From JAHEJA01 sp965657215 (GTDB lineage Bacteria > Pseudomonadota > Alphaproteobacteria > Rhodobacterales > Rhodobacteraceae), in NCBI GenBank assembly GCA_965657215.1, contig CBFHNR010000006.1:70424-134423 (forward strand): 64,000 nt of DNA, written 5' to 3'. Below are positions 43,213-52,300 of the stretch, in pieces. The translations under genes and the position numbers were made by a program. Below the pieces are notes generated by a model. That model was not told where the DNA came from. It did no database searches and saw only the letters and a list, made by a program, of their open reading frames with translations. How positions within the stretch are numbered: the stretch's first letter is position 1; every line of letters starts with the position of its first letter.

Positions 43213-44547
43213 ATGCCATCCGTTAAACGGTTGCCAAATTTAGCGGGTCCAGCGGCATGGAATGTGCTGTTGGGTCCACAGCCTGAGCATCCTCCGCTTG
43301 AGGGTCATCAAACTGCGGATGTGGTGGTGATTGGTGCGGGGTTTGCGGGTCTGTCTGCGGCCCGGCGGATCACGCAGATTGACGCCCAAGCGCGGGTCGT
43401 TGTTTTGGATGCGCTCAAAATTGCCGAGTCTTCGGCGGGTCGCAATTCTGGTTTCATGATCGATTTGCCGCATGACTTGTCCTCTGAAGATTATGCGGGA
43501 TCAGGGGATGATCGCAAAACAATCGCGCTCAATCGCCATGCCATCCAATTTGCGCGGGATGCGGTGCAAGATTATGGCATTGATCCAAATTATTTCGACG
43601 AAGCCGGCAAAATTAACGGGGCCGCAACGCTCAAAGCGCACGCGCATAATGAAAGCTATTTGCAACATTTGAACGCGATGGGTGAAGCGGCGGAGTTGCT
43701 GGACGCACAGCAGATGTCCGAAATTACGGGATCTCAGCATTATTTGGGCGGGCTTTATACCTCTGGTACTGTGATGCTTCAGCCTGCGGGATATATCCGC
43801 GGAATGGCTGCTGGCCTCGTTCGCGACGGTGTGTCCATTTACGAAAGCAGCCCTGTGGTCTCCTATGATCGACAGGGATCAACATGGACCATTACGACCC
43901 CGCAAGGATCGGTTCAAACGGAACGGGTGATCCTGACGGTGAATGGGCATTTAGAAAGCTTTGGGTTTGCAACAGGTCGACTGATGCAGCTGTTTCTTTA
44001 TGCGGTCATGACACCTGAATTAGATAGCGCGACGCTCAAGACCCTTGGGGGTCATCCGCGTTGGGGGGTCACACCGTCCGATCCAATGGGAACAACGGTT
44101 CGCCGTATTGATACGGGGCAGGGGGGCAATCGGATCGTAACACGCACCTGTGCAACGCTGCGCCCCAATATGAAGATCGGTCCGTCCGATGTGCATAGGG
44201 CCGAGCACGTCATGCAGCGCAAATTTGATGACCGCTTTCCCCAGCTTGCGGGGCTCAAGATGGAGCATGCTTGGGCGGGGCATTTATGTCTCACTCTCAA
44301 TGGCGTTGCCGTCGCAAAGGAGCTGGATCAAGGGGTGTTTTCAGGCTGTGTGCAAAATGGGTTGGGAACTGCACGGGGAACTTTGACAGGAATTGCCGCC
44401 GCTGAAAATGCGATGGGCTGTCCCAGTGAGATTGCACAGTTTTTTCAATCCGAACCAGAGCCGAAAAAGCTTGTGCCCCAACCTCTGTTAGAGATCGGGG
44501 CAAATACGGTGCTTCGCTACAAGGAATGGGTCGCGCGGCGGGATTAA
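43213..44547 (+). CDS. FAD-dependent amine/amino acid oxidoreductase (DAO family)
   Basis: A 444-residue flavoprotein: dinucleotide fold VVVIGAGFAGLSAARRI, then ESSAGRNSGFMIDLPHD and LQPAGYIRGMAAGLVRDGVSIYESSPVVSY, and the terminal FAD block VFSGCVQNGLGTARGTLTGIAAAE. It resembles the PuuB/gamma-glutamylputrescine oxidase branch. It probably oxidises a secondary or primary amine, producing an imine or aldehyde for the ALDH. The TAA stop shares the sequence TTAA (44544-44547) with the stop of the convergent MttB-like gene. Confidence 0.87.
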   Translation: MPSVKRLPNLAGPAAWNVLLGPQPEHPPLEGHQTADVVVIGAGFAGLSAARRITQIDAQARVVVLDALKIAESSAGRNSGFMIDLPHDLSSEDYAGSGDDRKTIALNRHAIQFARDAVQDYGIDPNYFDEAGKINGAATLKAHAHNESYLQHLNAMGEAAELLDAQQMSEITGSQHYLGGLYTSGTVMLQPAGYIRGMAAGLVRDGVSIYESSPVVSYDRQGSTWTITTPQGSVQTERVILTVNGHLESFGFATGRLMQLFLYAVMTPELDSATLKTLGGHPRWGVTPSDPMGTTVRRIDTGQGGNRIVTRTCATLRPNMKIGPSDVHRAEHVMQRKFDDRFPQLAGLKMEHAWAGHLCLTLNGVAVAKELDQGVFSGCVQNGLGTARGTLTGIAAAENAMGCPSEIAQFFQSEPEPKKLVPQPLLEIGANTVLRYKEWVARRD

Positions 44548-46094
44548 TGCGTTTGGTTTAACTCATCCGCCGCTGGGATGTCCCGTTCACGCCGAGCAAT
44601 GAAGTCCAACAGCTCTTCGTTCTTGGCCTCGTCCAACTTGGGTTCTTCGTAATCGTTCAAGAGCGCGCGTGCATGGGTGAGGGCGCGTTCTGTGATTTCA
44701 ACGCTGCCTTCGGCGATCCATTGTTCGATTGAATTATTGTCGAACATATCGGGCATAAAGAAAGCGGATTGGAAGTTGTCTTGGGTGTGTTGATGACCCA
44801 AGTAATGCCCCCCTGGACCAACATCGGACACAGCAGAGATTGCTTCGTCAAAATCATCCCACTTTGGACCTTCGGCCATGCGGTAAGCCATGGCACATTG
44901 TTCCGCATCAACAATGAATTTAGCAACAGAACAATGCATGCCCGCTTCGTTCCAACCAGCAGAGTGCCAGATATAATTCGCGCCCGCATGCATGACAGAG
45001 GACAGAGTTGTCGCGCTTTCATAGCCAGCTTGGGCATCAAATGTCTTTGCTCCGCCCAACGTATTCGACGTGCGCCAAGGTATCCCGTAAAAGCGCGCCA
45101 TTTGCCCAATCATAAAGTTCATCAAGGAAATTTCAGGCGTTCCTGCCATGGGCGCCCCAGATTTCATCGAGACTGTTGATAGGTAATGCCCATAAATCGC
45201 GGGCGCGCCACGGCGGATGACTTGGGTATAGGCCAAGGCGGATAAGGCTTCGGCATTGAGTTGCGCAACTGAGGCTGGAACAGAGGCAGGTGTATTTGCG
45301 CCCCCCAAGACGAAGGGCGAACATAGCACAGGCTGATTACGGCTTGAAAACGCGCGCATCGCGCCCAACATCGTTTCGTCCCAAACAAGAGGCGAATTCC
45401 CGTTGCAGTTTCCTGTGGTTACTGGGTTAGCGTCGATAAAGTCATCGCCAAACAAAATACCGCACATGTTGATGACATCTTCGGCGTTTTTGGGGCTTGT
45501 GGTCATGCCCATGAACATCTTGTCGGAATGTTTCATCGACGAATAGGTGATACGCAAATGACGTTGGCTTATTGGATGATCATAGGGTTCGACAATGTGA
45601 TGAGCTGAGGAATGGAGAGCAGGCATCATATGGCTGAGTTTGTGAAACATCGCCAAGTCATCCAAAGTGGGATTGCGACGCACATCGTCCAAGTCACGCA
45701 AAAACGGCGCTCCTGTCATAGGGACAAACACTGCATTTTTCCCGCCAAGGCGCACATTGTTTTTCGGATTTCTCGCGTGATAGGTGAAATCAGATGGGAT
45801 AGTTGAAATCAGATCGCGCACGAGACCGCGATCAAGATAGACACGATCCCCGACAACTTTGGCACCGATGCGTTTCCAATCCTCAAGCGCGATATCGTCG
45901 CGAAATTGGACGCCAACGTTTTCCAAGATATGCATAGAGGCGGCGTCGATCCGTTCGATTTGGGAACCGTTCATGATATCGGTAAACGGAAGCTCGTTGG
46001 TCAATCCGGGCAGCATGTTGAAATCGCGGGTTGTGCGAAGTGTGCGACGTGCTGACCGTCCCCCTGCGCGGCTTCGAGTGCGTGTTTCAGTCAT
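44544..46094 (-). CDS. MttB-like (trimethylamine methyltransferase family) protein, non-pyrrolysine
   Basis: A 516-residue protein of the COG5598 family: GVQFRDDIALEDWKRIGAKV, FTYHARNPKNNVRLGG, NCNGNSPLVWDETMLGAMRAFS, GAPMAGTPEISLMNFMIG and LSSVMHAGANYIWHSAGWNEAGMHCSVAKFI. No in-frame amber codon interrupts it, so it is the non-pyrrolysine type. Some such proteins demethylate glycine betaine or other quaternary amines with a corrinoid partner; no corrinoid protein is near. It converges on the DapA/ALDH/FAD-oxidase operon, suggesting a shared N-methylated substrate. Confidence 0.85.
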   Translation of the reverse strand: MTETRTRSRAGGRSARRTLRTTRDFNMLPGLTNELPFTDIMNGSQIERIDAASMHILENVGVQFRDDIALEDWKRIGAKVVGDRVYLDRGLVRDLISTIPSDFTYHARNPKNNVRLGGKNAVFVPMTGAPFLRDLDDVRRNPTLDDLAMFHKLSHMMPALHSSAHHIVEPYDHPISQRHLRITYSSMKHSDKMFMGMTTSPKNAEDVINMCGILFGDDFIDANPVTTGNCNGNSPLVWDETMLGAMRAFSSRNQPVLCSPFVLGGANTPASVPASVAQLNAEALSALAYTQVIRRGAPAIYGHYLSTVSMKSGAPMAGTPEISLMNFMIGQMARFYGIPWRTSNTLGGAKTFDAQAGYESATTLSSVMHAGANYIWHSAGWNEAGMHCSVAKFIVDAEQCAMAYRMAEGPKWDDFDEAISAVSDVGPGGHYLGHQHTQDNFQSAFFMPDMFDNNSIEQWIAEGSVEITERALTHARALLNDYEEPKLDEAKNEELLDFIARRERDIPAADELNQTH

Positions 46095-46114
46095 ATCCTG
46101 TCCTCCCTATTTGT

Positions 46115-46143
46115 TAGACACTACCAAGGGCGGATAGTGTCTA
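46115..46143. promoter_or_regulatory. Inverted repeat TAGACACT-N13-AGTGTCTA upstream of the MttB-like gene
   Basis: Perfect 8-base arms, 21-49 bases before the MttB-like start codon. The identical arms occur at the origin (36159-36189). A shared binding protein is likely; which one is unknown. Confidence 0.55.
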
Positions 46144-46230
46144 CGTGTTTTTTTGCGAAAAAACATGTCGGAAATGGTCAATTGAGAGAGGGTATGCTTT
46201 AACATTATGAAAAAGTTAAGGACCCTGCGC

Positions 46231-46839
46231 ATGTCTATACAGGATTTAGGTGCAAGACTTATAGCCGCCCCGCAAAAAGGGGGGCGCAAAATGGTGGCCT
46301 TGGCCGGTGCACCGGCGAGTGGAAAATCTACGCTTGCAGAGGGCCTTGTTCAGTACCTTCGGGATGAGGGCTATTCCGCTCAGGTGGTGCCAATGGATGG
46401 GTTTCACTTGGATAATGCGATCCTTGAGCCACGCGGGGATCTGGCTGTTAAGGGGGCACCTCAGACATTTGATGCCGAGGGCTTTGTTCATTTGGTGAAA
46501 CGGGTGCAATCGGAAGATCAGGTTTATTTTCCAACCTTTGATCGTGGATTGGATAAGGCCGTGGCTGGATCGGGATTGATAGACCGGGATTGCGAGATTG
46601 CGGTGTTTGAGGGAAATTACCTTTTGTTTGATGTTCCTGTTTGGCGGGATCTCAATCCGATTTGGGATATCTCCATTCGTTTGGATGTACCCTTTGATGA
46701 GTTGGAGCGTCGTTTGGTGCAACGGTGGTTGGATTACGGCTTAACACAAGACGCAGCTATGGCGCGGGCCTTGGGGAATGACATCCCAAATGCGCAGTCA
46801 GTCATCGATTTTGCCCTACCCGCGGATATCGTGGTGTGA
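46231..46839 (+). CDS. P-loop nucleoside/sugar kinase family protein
   Basis: A protein of about 202 residues related to uridine kinase and pantothenate kinase: P-loop GAPASGKST, then VVPMDGFHLDNAILEPRG, APQTFDAEGFVHLV, FPTFDRGLDKAVAGSG and VFEGNYLLFD. The ATG at 46231 is supported by AAGGA eight bases before; an ATG at 46207 gives eight more residues. Similar proteins are called FrcK or YggC; the substrate is not known. It stands alone between mttB and ilvD. Confidence 0.82.
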   Translation: MSIQDLGARLIAAPQKGGRKMVALAGAPASGKSTLAEGLVQYLRDEGYSAQVVPMDGFHLDNAILEPRGDLAVKGAPQTFDAEGFVHLVKRVQSEDQVYFPTFDRGLDKAVAGSGLIDRDCEIAVFEGNYLLFDVPVWRDLNPIWDISIRLDVPFDELERRLVQRWLDYGLTQDAAMARALGNDIPNAQSVIDFALPADIVV

Positions 46840-46848
46840 CCAAAAGGA

Positions 46849-46876
46849 AAGCCGCCAATTTTGCAATTGGCGGCTT
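46849..46876. terminator. Bidirectional terminator between kinase and ilvD
   Basis: AAGCCGCCAATT and AATTGGCGGCTT form a perfect 12-base-pair stem with loop TTGC. T-rich sequence follows on the minus strand and a weaker one on the plus strand. Confidence 0.88.
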
Positions 46877-46899
46877 GCTCTATTCTTTGAGTTTGGACC

Positions 46900-48741
46900 C
46901 TATGGGTCCAAACGGACCGCACCCATTGAGGCGTTTCCAACCAATGAGGCATAGGCGCGAAGGGCGCGGCTGACCTTGCGTTTGCGTGGTTCAGCAGGTT
47001 TCCAAGCGGCGTCTCCTTTTGCCTCCATATCCGCACGTCGTTGAGCCAGCTCTTCGTCGGTGAGGGCAACATTGATTGTCCGATTAGGAATATCGATTTC
47101 GATCATGTCGCCTTCGACCAAGAGGCCAATATTGCCACCTTCACCCGCCTCTGGTGAAACGTGACCGATAGATAGTCCCGATGTGCCGCCTGAAAAACGA
47201 CCATCTGTGATCAAGGCGCAGACGGAGCCAAGGCGCATCGATTTGAGATAGCTTGTTGGGTAGAGCATTTCTTGCATGCCTGGTCCGCCGCGCGGTCCCT
47301 CATAGCGGATGATAACCACATCGCCTGATTTGATATCCTTAGAGAGGATGCGATTGACGGCTTCTTCTTGGCTTTCGCAAACGCGAGCCGGTCCAGAGAA
47401 TGTCCAGATGCTTTCATCAACGCCGGCTGTTTTCACGACACAGCCTTGTTGCGCGATGTTGCCGAAGAGGACCGCAAGGCCGCCTTCGGTGCTGAAGGCA
47501 TGTTCATGTGAGCGGATCACGCCATTTTCGCGATCAAGGTCGAGTTCGCGGTAACGGTTGTTTGTGGAAAAGGCTTGGGTTGTGCGCACGCCGCCTGGTG
47601 CTGCTGAGAACAATTTGTGGACATCTTCGTCCTTGGATCGCGTCACGTCCCATTTATCAATTGCTGCGCCGATTGTTTTTGTATGGACCGTTGAACAGCT
47701 GCGATCAATGAGGCCTGCGCCATCGAGTTGGCCCAATATACCAAAAATGCCGCCCGCGCGGTGGACGTCTTCCATGTGGACATCGCTGATGGCAGGGGCA
47801 ACTTTGCACAGGCACGGTGTGACGCGGCTGAGTTTATCCATGTCATCAAGCGTGTAATCTACGCCTGCTTCGCTTGCGATGGCGAGCAAGTGTAGGATCG
47901 TGTTGGTCGAGCCACCCATGGCAATATCCAAGGCCATCGCATTGTTGAAAGCCGCATGTGTTGCGATCCCGCGTGGTGTCGCGCCTTCGTCGCCGTCGTG
48001 ATAATACCGTTTCGTCAATTCAACGATTTTGCGACCGGCTTCTAGGAACAATCCTTTGCGGTCTGCGTGGGTTGCCAAGGTTGAGCCGTTGCCCGGGAGG
48101 GCAAGACCAAGAGCCTCGGCCAAACAGTTCATCGAGTTTGCGGTGAACATGCCTGAACAGGATCCACAGGTTGGACATGCGTTGTCTTCGTATTCCTTGA
48201 CTTGTTCGTCGCTTAGGTCATCATTGGCCGCTTGAACCATAGCGTCGACCAGATCCACAGCGATGATTTCACCGTTGTGATCCACTTTACCAGCTTCCAT
48301 TGGACCGCCAGACACAAAGATCGTCGGAACATTGAGGCGCATAGAGGCCATCAACATGCCCGGCGTGATCTTGTCACAGTTGGAAATACAGATCATCGCA
48401 TCCGCGCAGTGGGCGTTGACCATATATTCCACACTATCAGCGATCAATTCGCGTGATGGCAGAGAATACAGCATGCCATCGTGACCCATTGCGATCCCGT
48501 CATCCACCGCGATGGTGTTGAATTCTTTGGCGACGCCGCCTGCTGCTTCGACTTCGCGGGCAACCATTTGACCGAGGTCTTTGAGGTGGACGTGACCTGG
48601 AACGAATTGCGTGAAAGAATTGACAATCGCGATAATGGGTTTGCCAAAATCACCGTCTGTCATACCAGTCGCACGCCATAAGCTGCGCGCGCCTGCCATG
48701 TTGCGGCCATGTGTCGAAGTGCGGGAACGATATGGTATCAT
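46900..48741 (-). CDS. ilvD: Dihydroxy-acid dehydratase
   Basis: A 613-residue iron-sulfur dehydratase for valine, isoleucine and CoA precursor synthesis. It has the cluster cysteines in CISNCDKITPG and NACPTCGSCSGMFTANSMNCL, and the metal motif in NTIAVDDGIAMGHDGM. The ATG at 48741 gives MIPYRSRTSTHGRNMAGARSLWRATGM, the normal start; a longer reading from 48783 adds 14 unusual residues. The length matches E. coli IlvD. Its presence on the same stretch as rep/parAB argues for an essential secondary replicon, unless a second ilvD exists elsewhere. Confidence 0.96.
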   Translation of the reverse strand: MIPYRSRTSTHGRNMAGARSLWRATGMTDGDFGKPIIAIVNSFTQFVPGHVHLKDLGQMVAREVEAAGGVAKEFNTIAVDDGIAMGHDGMLYSLPSRELIADSVEYMVNAHCADAMICISNCDKITPGMLMASMRLNVPTIFVSGGPMEAGKVDHNGEIIAVDLVDAMVQAANDDLSDEQVKEYEDNACPTCGSCSGMFTANSMNCLAEALGLALPGNGSTLATHADRKGLFLEAGRKIVELTKRYYHDGDEGATPRGIATHAAFNNAMALDIAMGGSTNTILHLLAIASEAGVDYTLDDMDKLSRVTPCLCKVAPAISDVHMEDVHRAGGIFGILGQLDGAGLIDRSCSTVHTKTIGAAIDKWDVTRSKDEDVHKLFSAAPGGVRTTQAFSTNNRYRELDLDRENGVIRSHEHAFSTEGGLAVLFGNIAQQGCVVKTAGVDESIWTFSGPARVCESQEEAVNRILSKDIKSGDVVIIRYEGPRGGPGMQEMLYPTSYLKSMRLGSVCALITDGRFSGGTSGLSIGHVSPEAGEGGNIGLLVEGDMIEIDIPNRTINVALTDEELAQRRADMEAKGDAAWKPAEPRKRKVSRALRAYASLVGNASMGAVRLDP

Positions 48742-48852
48742 GTCATCTCTTTTTTCTAAATGGCGTCCCGTGAGGGGCGACAATTGGTTAAAGTTCCACC
48801 GTATCTAGCGTAAAATTCTAAATTGCAAAAGAGGAATTGCACAAGGATTTTA

Positions 48853-50328
48853 TTACCGCATAACAAAGGGGTTCGCCATGGGCTCATCTGATGTGTTGAT
48901 CCACGTTGTCTTGGTTCTGGTGTAATCCAAAATCGCCTCTTGCCCTGCTTCGCGGCCATAGCCAGATTGATTGAATCCACCAAAGGGCGCAATGGGGGAA
49001 ATGGCGCGATAAGTATTGATCCAGCAGATGCCTGACCTGATGCGCTTTGACACCCGATGAGCGCGAGCAATGTTTTGTGTGAACACACCTGAACCAAGGC
49101 CAAAATCCGTGTCATTTGCCATTGCGATGGCGTCTTCTTCGGTATCAAAGGGGATCAATGACATCACAGGACCGAACATTTCCACCTTGAGGGTTTCGGT
49201 GTCGGTGGATGTGCATTCCACCAAAGTGGGCGCCATGTAGTTGCCGTCCCGATCAAGAGGTGCGCCCCCAAAATGGATCGTCGCCCCTTGTGACTTGGCG
49301 CGGGCGAGTGTGTCTTTGATTGTCTCAATTTGCGCAGAGGTGCAGAGAGGCCCAACATGCGTATTGGGATCAAGCGGATCGCCGACAGTGATGCCTTTGG
49401 CTTTTTCTGAGATGATATTGATCAACTTGTCCAAAACGGAGCGTTGGATCAGACCGCGTGATCCTGCGACACAGGATTGACCAGAGGCTCCAAAATTGGC
49501 GGCAATCAATCCATTTGCCGCACTGTCCAAGTCACAATCGTCAAACACCAAAATCGGGGATTTACCCCCCAATTCTAAGGTCGTGACGGCAAAATTTTCA
49601 GCTGAATTGCGCACAACATGGCGTGCGGTTTCTGGACCACCCGTAAAGGCAATGCGATCGACATGAGGATGACGGGTTAGAGGAATGGCGCATCCCTCTG
49701 CATCCCCAGTAATCACAGAGACAACCCCATTTGGAAATCCTGCCTTATCAATCAGTTTGGCAAATTCCAACATTGGGATTGGCGCAACTTCAGAGGCTTT
49801 GAGGATAACACTACATCCCGCCGCAAGCGCGGGGCCAAGCTTGGTTGCAGTCAAAAACATCTGGGCGTTCCACGGGACAACTGCCGCCACGACGCCAATT
49901 GGCATGCGGGTCGTAAAGACATGCATATCTGGCTTGTCGATAGGCAAGACGGCCCCTTCGACTTTGTCGGCCAATCCAGCATAATAGCGATAGTAGTCAG
50001 CGACATATTTTGTTTGCGCGGATGTCTCTGCCAAAAGCTTGCCACTATCAATGGTTTCAAGCCGTCCCAATTCGCCTGCGTGATCCTCGATGAGGTCCGC
50101 GAGACGATAGAGCAACTTGCCCCGTTGGGTTTGGGACATGTCCCGCCATTCAGGAGTATCAAGCGCATGGCGCGCAGCTTGGACCGCGCGATCCACATCT
50201 TGGGGCGAGGTGGTTGCAAATCGCGCCCAAGGTTGAGCGCTCGCGGGATTGAGGCTGATGTCCGATGTGCTGTCTGCGCCATCGCAAAAGGTGCCATCGA
50301 TATAAAGTTGGTAATAGGGATGTGTCAT
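48853..50328 (-). CDS. Aldehyde dehydrogenase of the flavin-monooxygenase operon
   Basis: A protein of about 491 residues with ALDH motifs: VVPWNAQMFLTATKLGPALAAGCSVILKASE, FTGGPETARHVV, catalytic Glu in TTLELGGKSPILVF, catalytic Cys in GASGQSCVAGSR, and EMFGPVMS. The ATG at 50328 is chosen because GAGGT is five bases before; an ATG at 50340 would overlap the LLM stop as ATGA. As last gene of the operon it may oxidise the aldehyde released by oxygenation and hydrolysis. Confidence 0.9.
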   Translation of the reverse strand: MTHPYYQLYIDGTFCDGADSTSDISLNPASAQPWARFATTSPQDVDRAVQAARHALDTPEWRDMSQTQRGKLLYRLADLIEDHAGELGRLETIDSGKLLAETSAQTKYVADYYRYYAGLADKVEGAVLPIDKPDMHVFTTRMPIGVVAAVVPWNAQMFLTATKLGPALAAGCSVILKASEVAPIPMLEFAKLIDKAGFPNGVVSVITGDAEGCAIPLTRHPHVDRIAFTGGPETARHVVRNSAENFAVTTLELGGKSPILVFDDCDLDSAANGLIAANFGASGQSCVAGSRGLIQRSVLDKLINIISEKAKGITVGDPLDPNTHVGPLCTSAQIETIKDTLARAKSQGATIHFGGAPLDRDGNYMAPTLVECTSTDTETLKVEMFGPVMSLIPFDTEEDAIAMANDTDFGLGSGVFTQNIARAHRVSKRIRSGICWINTYRAISPIAPFGGFNQSGYGREAGQEAILDYTRTKTTWINTSDEPMANPFVMR

Positions 50329-50336
50329 CTGTGACC

Positions 50337-51371
50337 TCATGTAAACGCCGGCATCACATCATTGATGAACCGGTTTAAGCTATCTTTTTTCCGCTCAGAA
50401 CTCATGCCGCTGTCGATCCAAAAGGCGAATTCGTCATACCCCATGTCCTCATAGCGTTTGAGTTTGTCGATCACCTGTTGCGCTGTTCCAACCGTCAAAT
50501 CGCGCGCAAGGTTTTCAGGCGACATCATTTTGTTGTCTGCGATTTCTTGCGCACTTAATGCCTTGATCCGCCCTTGGGTCACAGGGCGTTTGTTTTGAAA
50601 CCATGCGCCGAAATAGCAATAAAATCGACTGAGCTCTTGAATAGCGTGATCTGCGTCTGCCTGATCTTTGCCGACATATGTATGATGGAGCAACATGATT
50701 TTTGGGGATTTTTCGGGGTGCTTTGCCTTGGCCGCGTTAAAGCGCTCCATAAGCGTGGTTATTTCATCCATGCCTTGCCAGAGAGGTGTGACCTGAACGT
50801 TGAAGCCCTGTTCCACGGCGAATTCATGGCTATTTGGATCACGCGCGGCGATCCAGATCGGAGGGCCATCTTGTTGAATTGGTTTGGGCGCCGACGTTGT
50901 GGCAGGAAAATTAAAAAATTCGCCCTCATGGGCATAGTCCCCTTGCCAGAGCTTGCGAAGGGCAGGGGCGGTTTCGCGCATGCGCTGTCCTGCTTCCCAA
51001 GCATCCATACCTGGCATGACCCGTTCGTATTCGTAGCTATACGCCCCGCGCGCTATGCCGATTTCGAGCCGTCCTTTGGTCATCAAATCGGTTGCAGCGG
51101 CTTCTCCTGCTAAGGCAATGGGATGCCAAAACGGGGCAATCACTGTGCCTGTGCCGAGGCGCACATTTTTGGTGTGATGTGCGAGATCGACCAACGACAG
51201 GAAAGGGTTGGGGGCAATGGTGAATTCCATTCCATGATGTTCCCCAGTCCAGATTGCCCGCATCCCGCCTTGGTCCGCAATTTTGCAAATGTCGATAAAT
51301 TCTTCGTACAATGTTTCATGAGGTTGATCGGCATCAACACGTTCCATGTGAGCGAATAAAGAAAATTCCAT
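50337..51371 (-). CDS. Luciferase-like (LLM) flavin-dependent monooxygenase
   Basis: A 344-residue TIM-barrel monooxygenase of the bacterial luciferase family: MEFSLFAHMER, GMRAIWTGEHHGMEF, VRLGTGTVIAPFWHPIALAGEAAATDLMTKGRLEIGIARGAYSYEYERVMPGM and PPIWIAARDPNSHEFAVEQGFNV. It needs FMNH2 from a reductase, encoded just upstream in the same operon. Such enzymes do C-C oxygen insertion, desulfonation or N-oxidation. A hydrolase and an ALDH in the operon favour an ester- or lactone-forming oxygenation, but this is inference. Confidence 0.9.
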   Translation of the reverse strand: MEFSLFAHMERVDADQPHETLYEEFIDICKIADQGGMRAIWTGEHHGMEFTIAPNPFLSLVDLAHHTKNVRLGTGTVIAPFWHPIALAGEAAATDLMTKGRLEIGIARGAYSYEYERVMPGMDAWEAGQRMRETAPALRKLWQGDYAHEGEFFNFPATTSAPKPIQQDGPPIWIAARDPNSHEFAVEQGFNVQVTPLWQGMDEITTLMERFNAAKAKHPEKSPKIMLLHHTYVGKDQADADHAIQELSRFYCYFGAWFQNKRPVTQGRIKALSAQEIADNKMMSPENLARDLTVGTAQQVIDKLKRYEDMGYDEFAFWIDSGMSSERKKDSLNRFINDVMPAFT

Positions 51372-51373
51372 CT

Positions 51374-52300
51374 CTAGGTCCTATCGTCATAAATATGGAT
51401 ATCACCGCTTTGTTCATTTCCAACATAAAGCCCAAAATGCCCCGTCACCCGTTCCAAAGCATAGCGCGTAAGGATCGCCGTTTCTGTTGCGGAGAGCAAA
51501 GACGTCTTGCCCAGCTCCTCGATTGGAATGAATGTGCCAAGAGATGAGGGGTTAGCGGTTTCTGTTGTGGCTTGGATATAGGTATATCGGGTCCCGCTCG
51601 TGCGATCAGAAAACACGGAAAAGGCTTTGCCAATGGAAATGGGAAAGTGATGTTTTGCGAAATGCTCGGCAATGGCATGACGTGCTGAGATTTCTGCCTG
51701 AATTGGAAGCGTGGGCAGGTGCCAGCCTTGGGGCGTTTTACACAAGAGCACATGGCCGTCTTGTTCGACGATCACACCGGCAACATTTTGTGTATCTGGT
51801 TGAGGCATCGCCGCTTCGCGTTCCAAGCCAAGGCTAAAATATCGACCAGATGAATAGCCCAAACCTCTTTGGTCTGATCTGGTGAATTCTTCGATCTCGC
51901 CAATGAGGATGATGTGATCCCCTGCGGGTATAATTTGATGCGTTGCACAGGAAAATTGGGTTGCGGCATGATCAATTAGGGGGACTCCATGGGCGTCTGC
52001 TTGCCAGCTGACCTTTGTAAAGCGATCCCCTTTGAAGCTTGCGAAGGTATTTGCAATCTCTTCCTGACCCTCTGCCAAGATGTTGACCGCAAACCGTTTG
52101 CAGGTTTTGAAGGCCTCAAAACTGGACAAGAATTTCCCGGGACAGACCAAAAGCAAAGGCGGATCAATCGACACAGAAGTAAAGGAATTGGCCGTAAATC
52201 CATATTTTTGACCCGTCTCATCAATCGTCGTGACGACGGTGACGCCAGTTGGGAAACTTCCGAATGCTTGACGAAGCGCTTTGGGATCGAGTTGGGTCAT
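51374..52300 (-). CDS. Flavin reductase with C-terminal Nudix-like domain
   Basis: A 308-residue protein. Residues 1-160 form a flavin-reductase-like domain (LRQAFGSFPTGVTVVTTIDETGQKYGFTANSFTSVSIDPPLLLVCPG, FAVNILAEGQEEIANTFAS, GDHIILIGEIEEF). Residues 180 onward resemble a Nudix fold (VAGVIVEQDGHVLLCKTPQGWHLP) but lack the REUxEE core, so hydrolysis is doubtful. The ATG at 52300 overlaps the hydrolase stop as ATGA. It should supply reduced FMN to the LLM enzyme. Confidence 0.85.
   Translation of the reverse strand: MTQLDPKALRQAFGSFPTGVTVVTTIDETGQKYGFTANSFTSVSIDPPLLLVCPGKFLSSFEAFKTCKRFAVNILAEGQEEIANTFASFKGDRFTKVSWQADAHGVPLIDHAATQFSCATHQIIPAGDHIILIGEIEEFTRSDQRGLGYSSGRYFSLGLEREAAMPQPDTQNVAGVIVEQDGHVLLCKTPQGWHLPTLPIQAEISARHAIAEHFAKHHFPISIGKAFSVFSDRTSGTRYTYIQATTETANPSSLGTFIPIEELGKTSLLSATETAILTRYALERVTGHFGLYVGNEQSGDIHIYDDRT

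Noticed and set aside
44544..46094. Pyrrolysine-containing MttB
   Set aside because: The reading frame has no in-frame TAG before its end, and no pyl genes are present, so it is the non-pyrrolysine subgroup.
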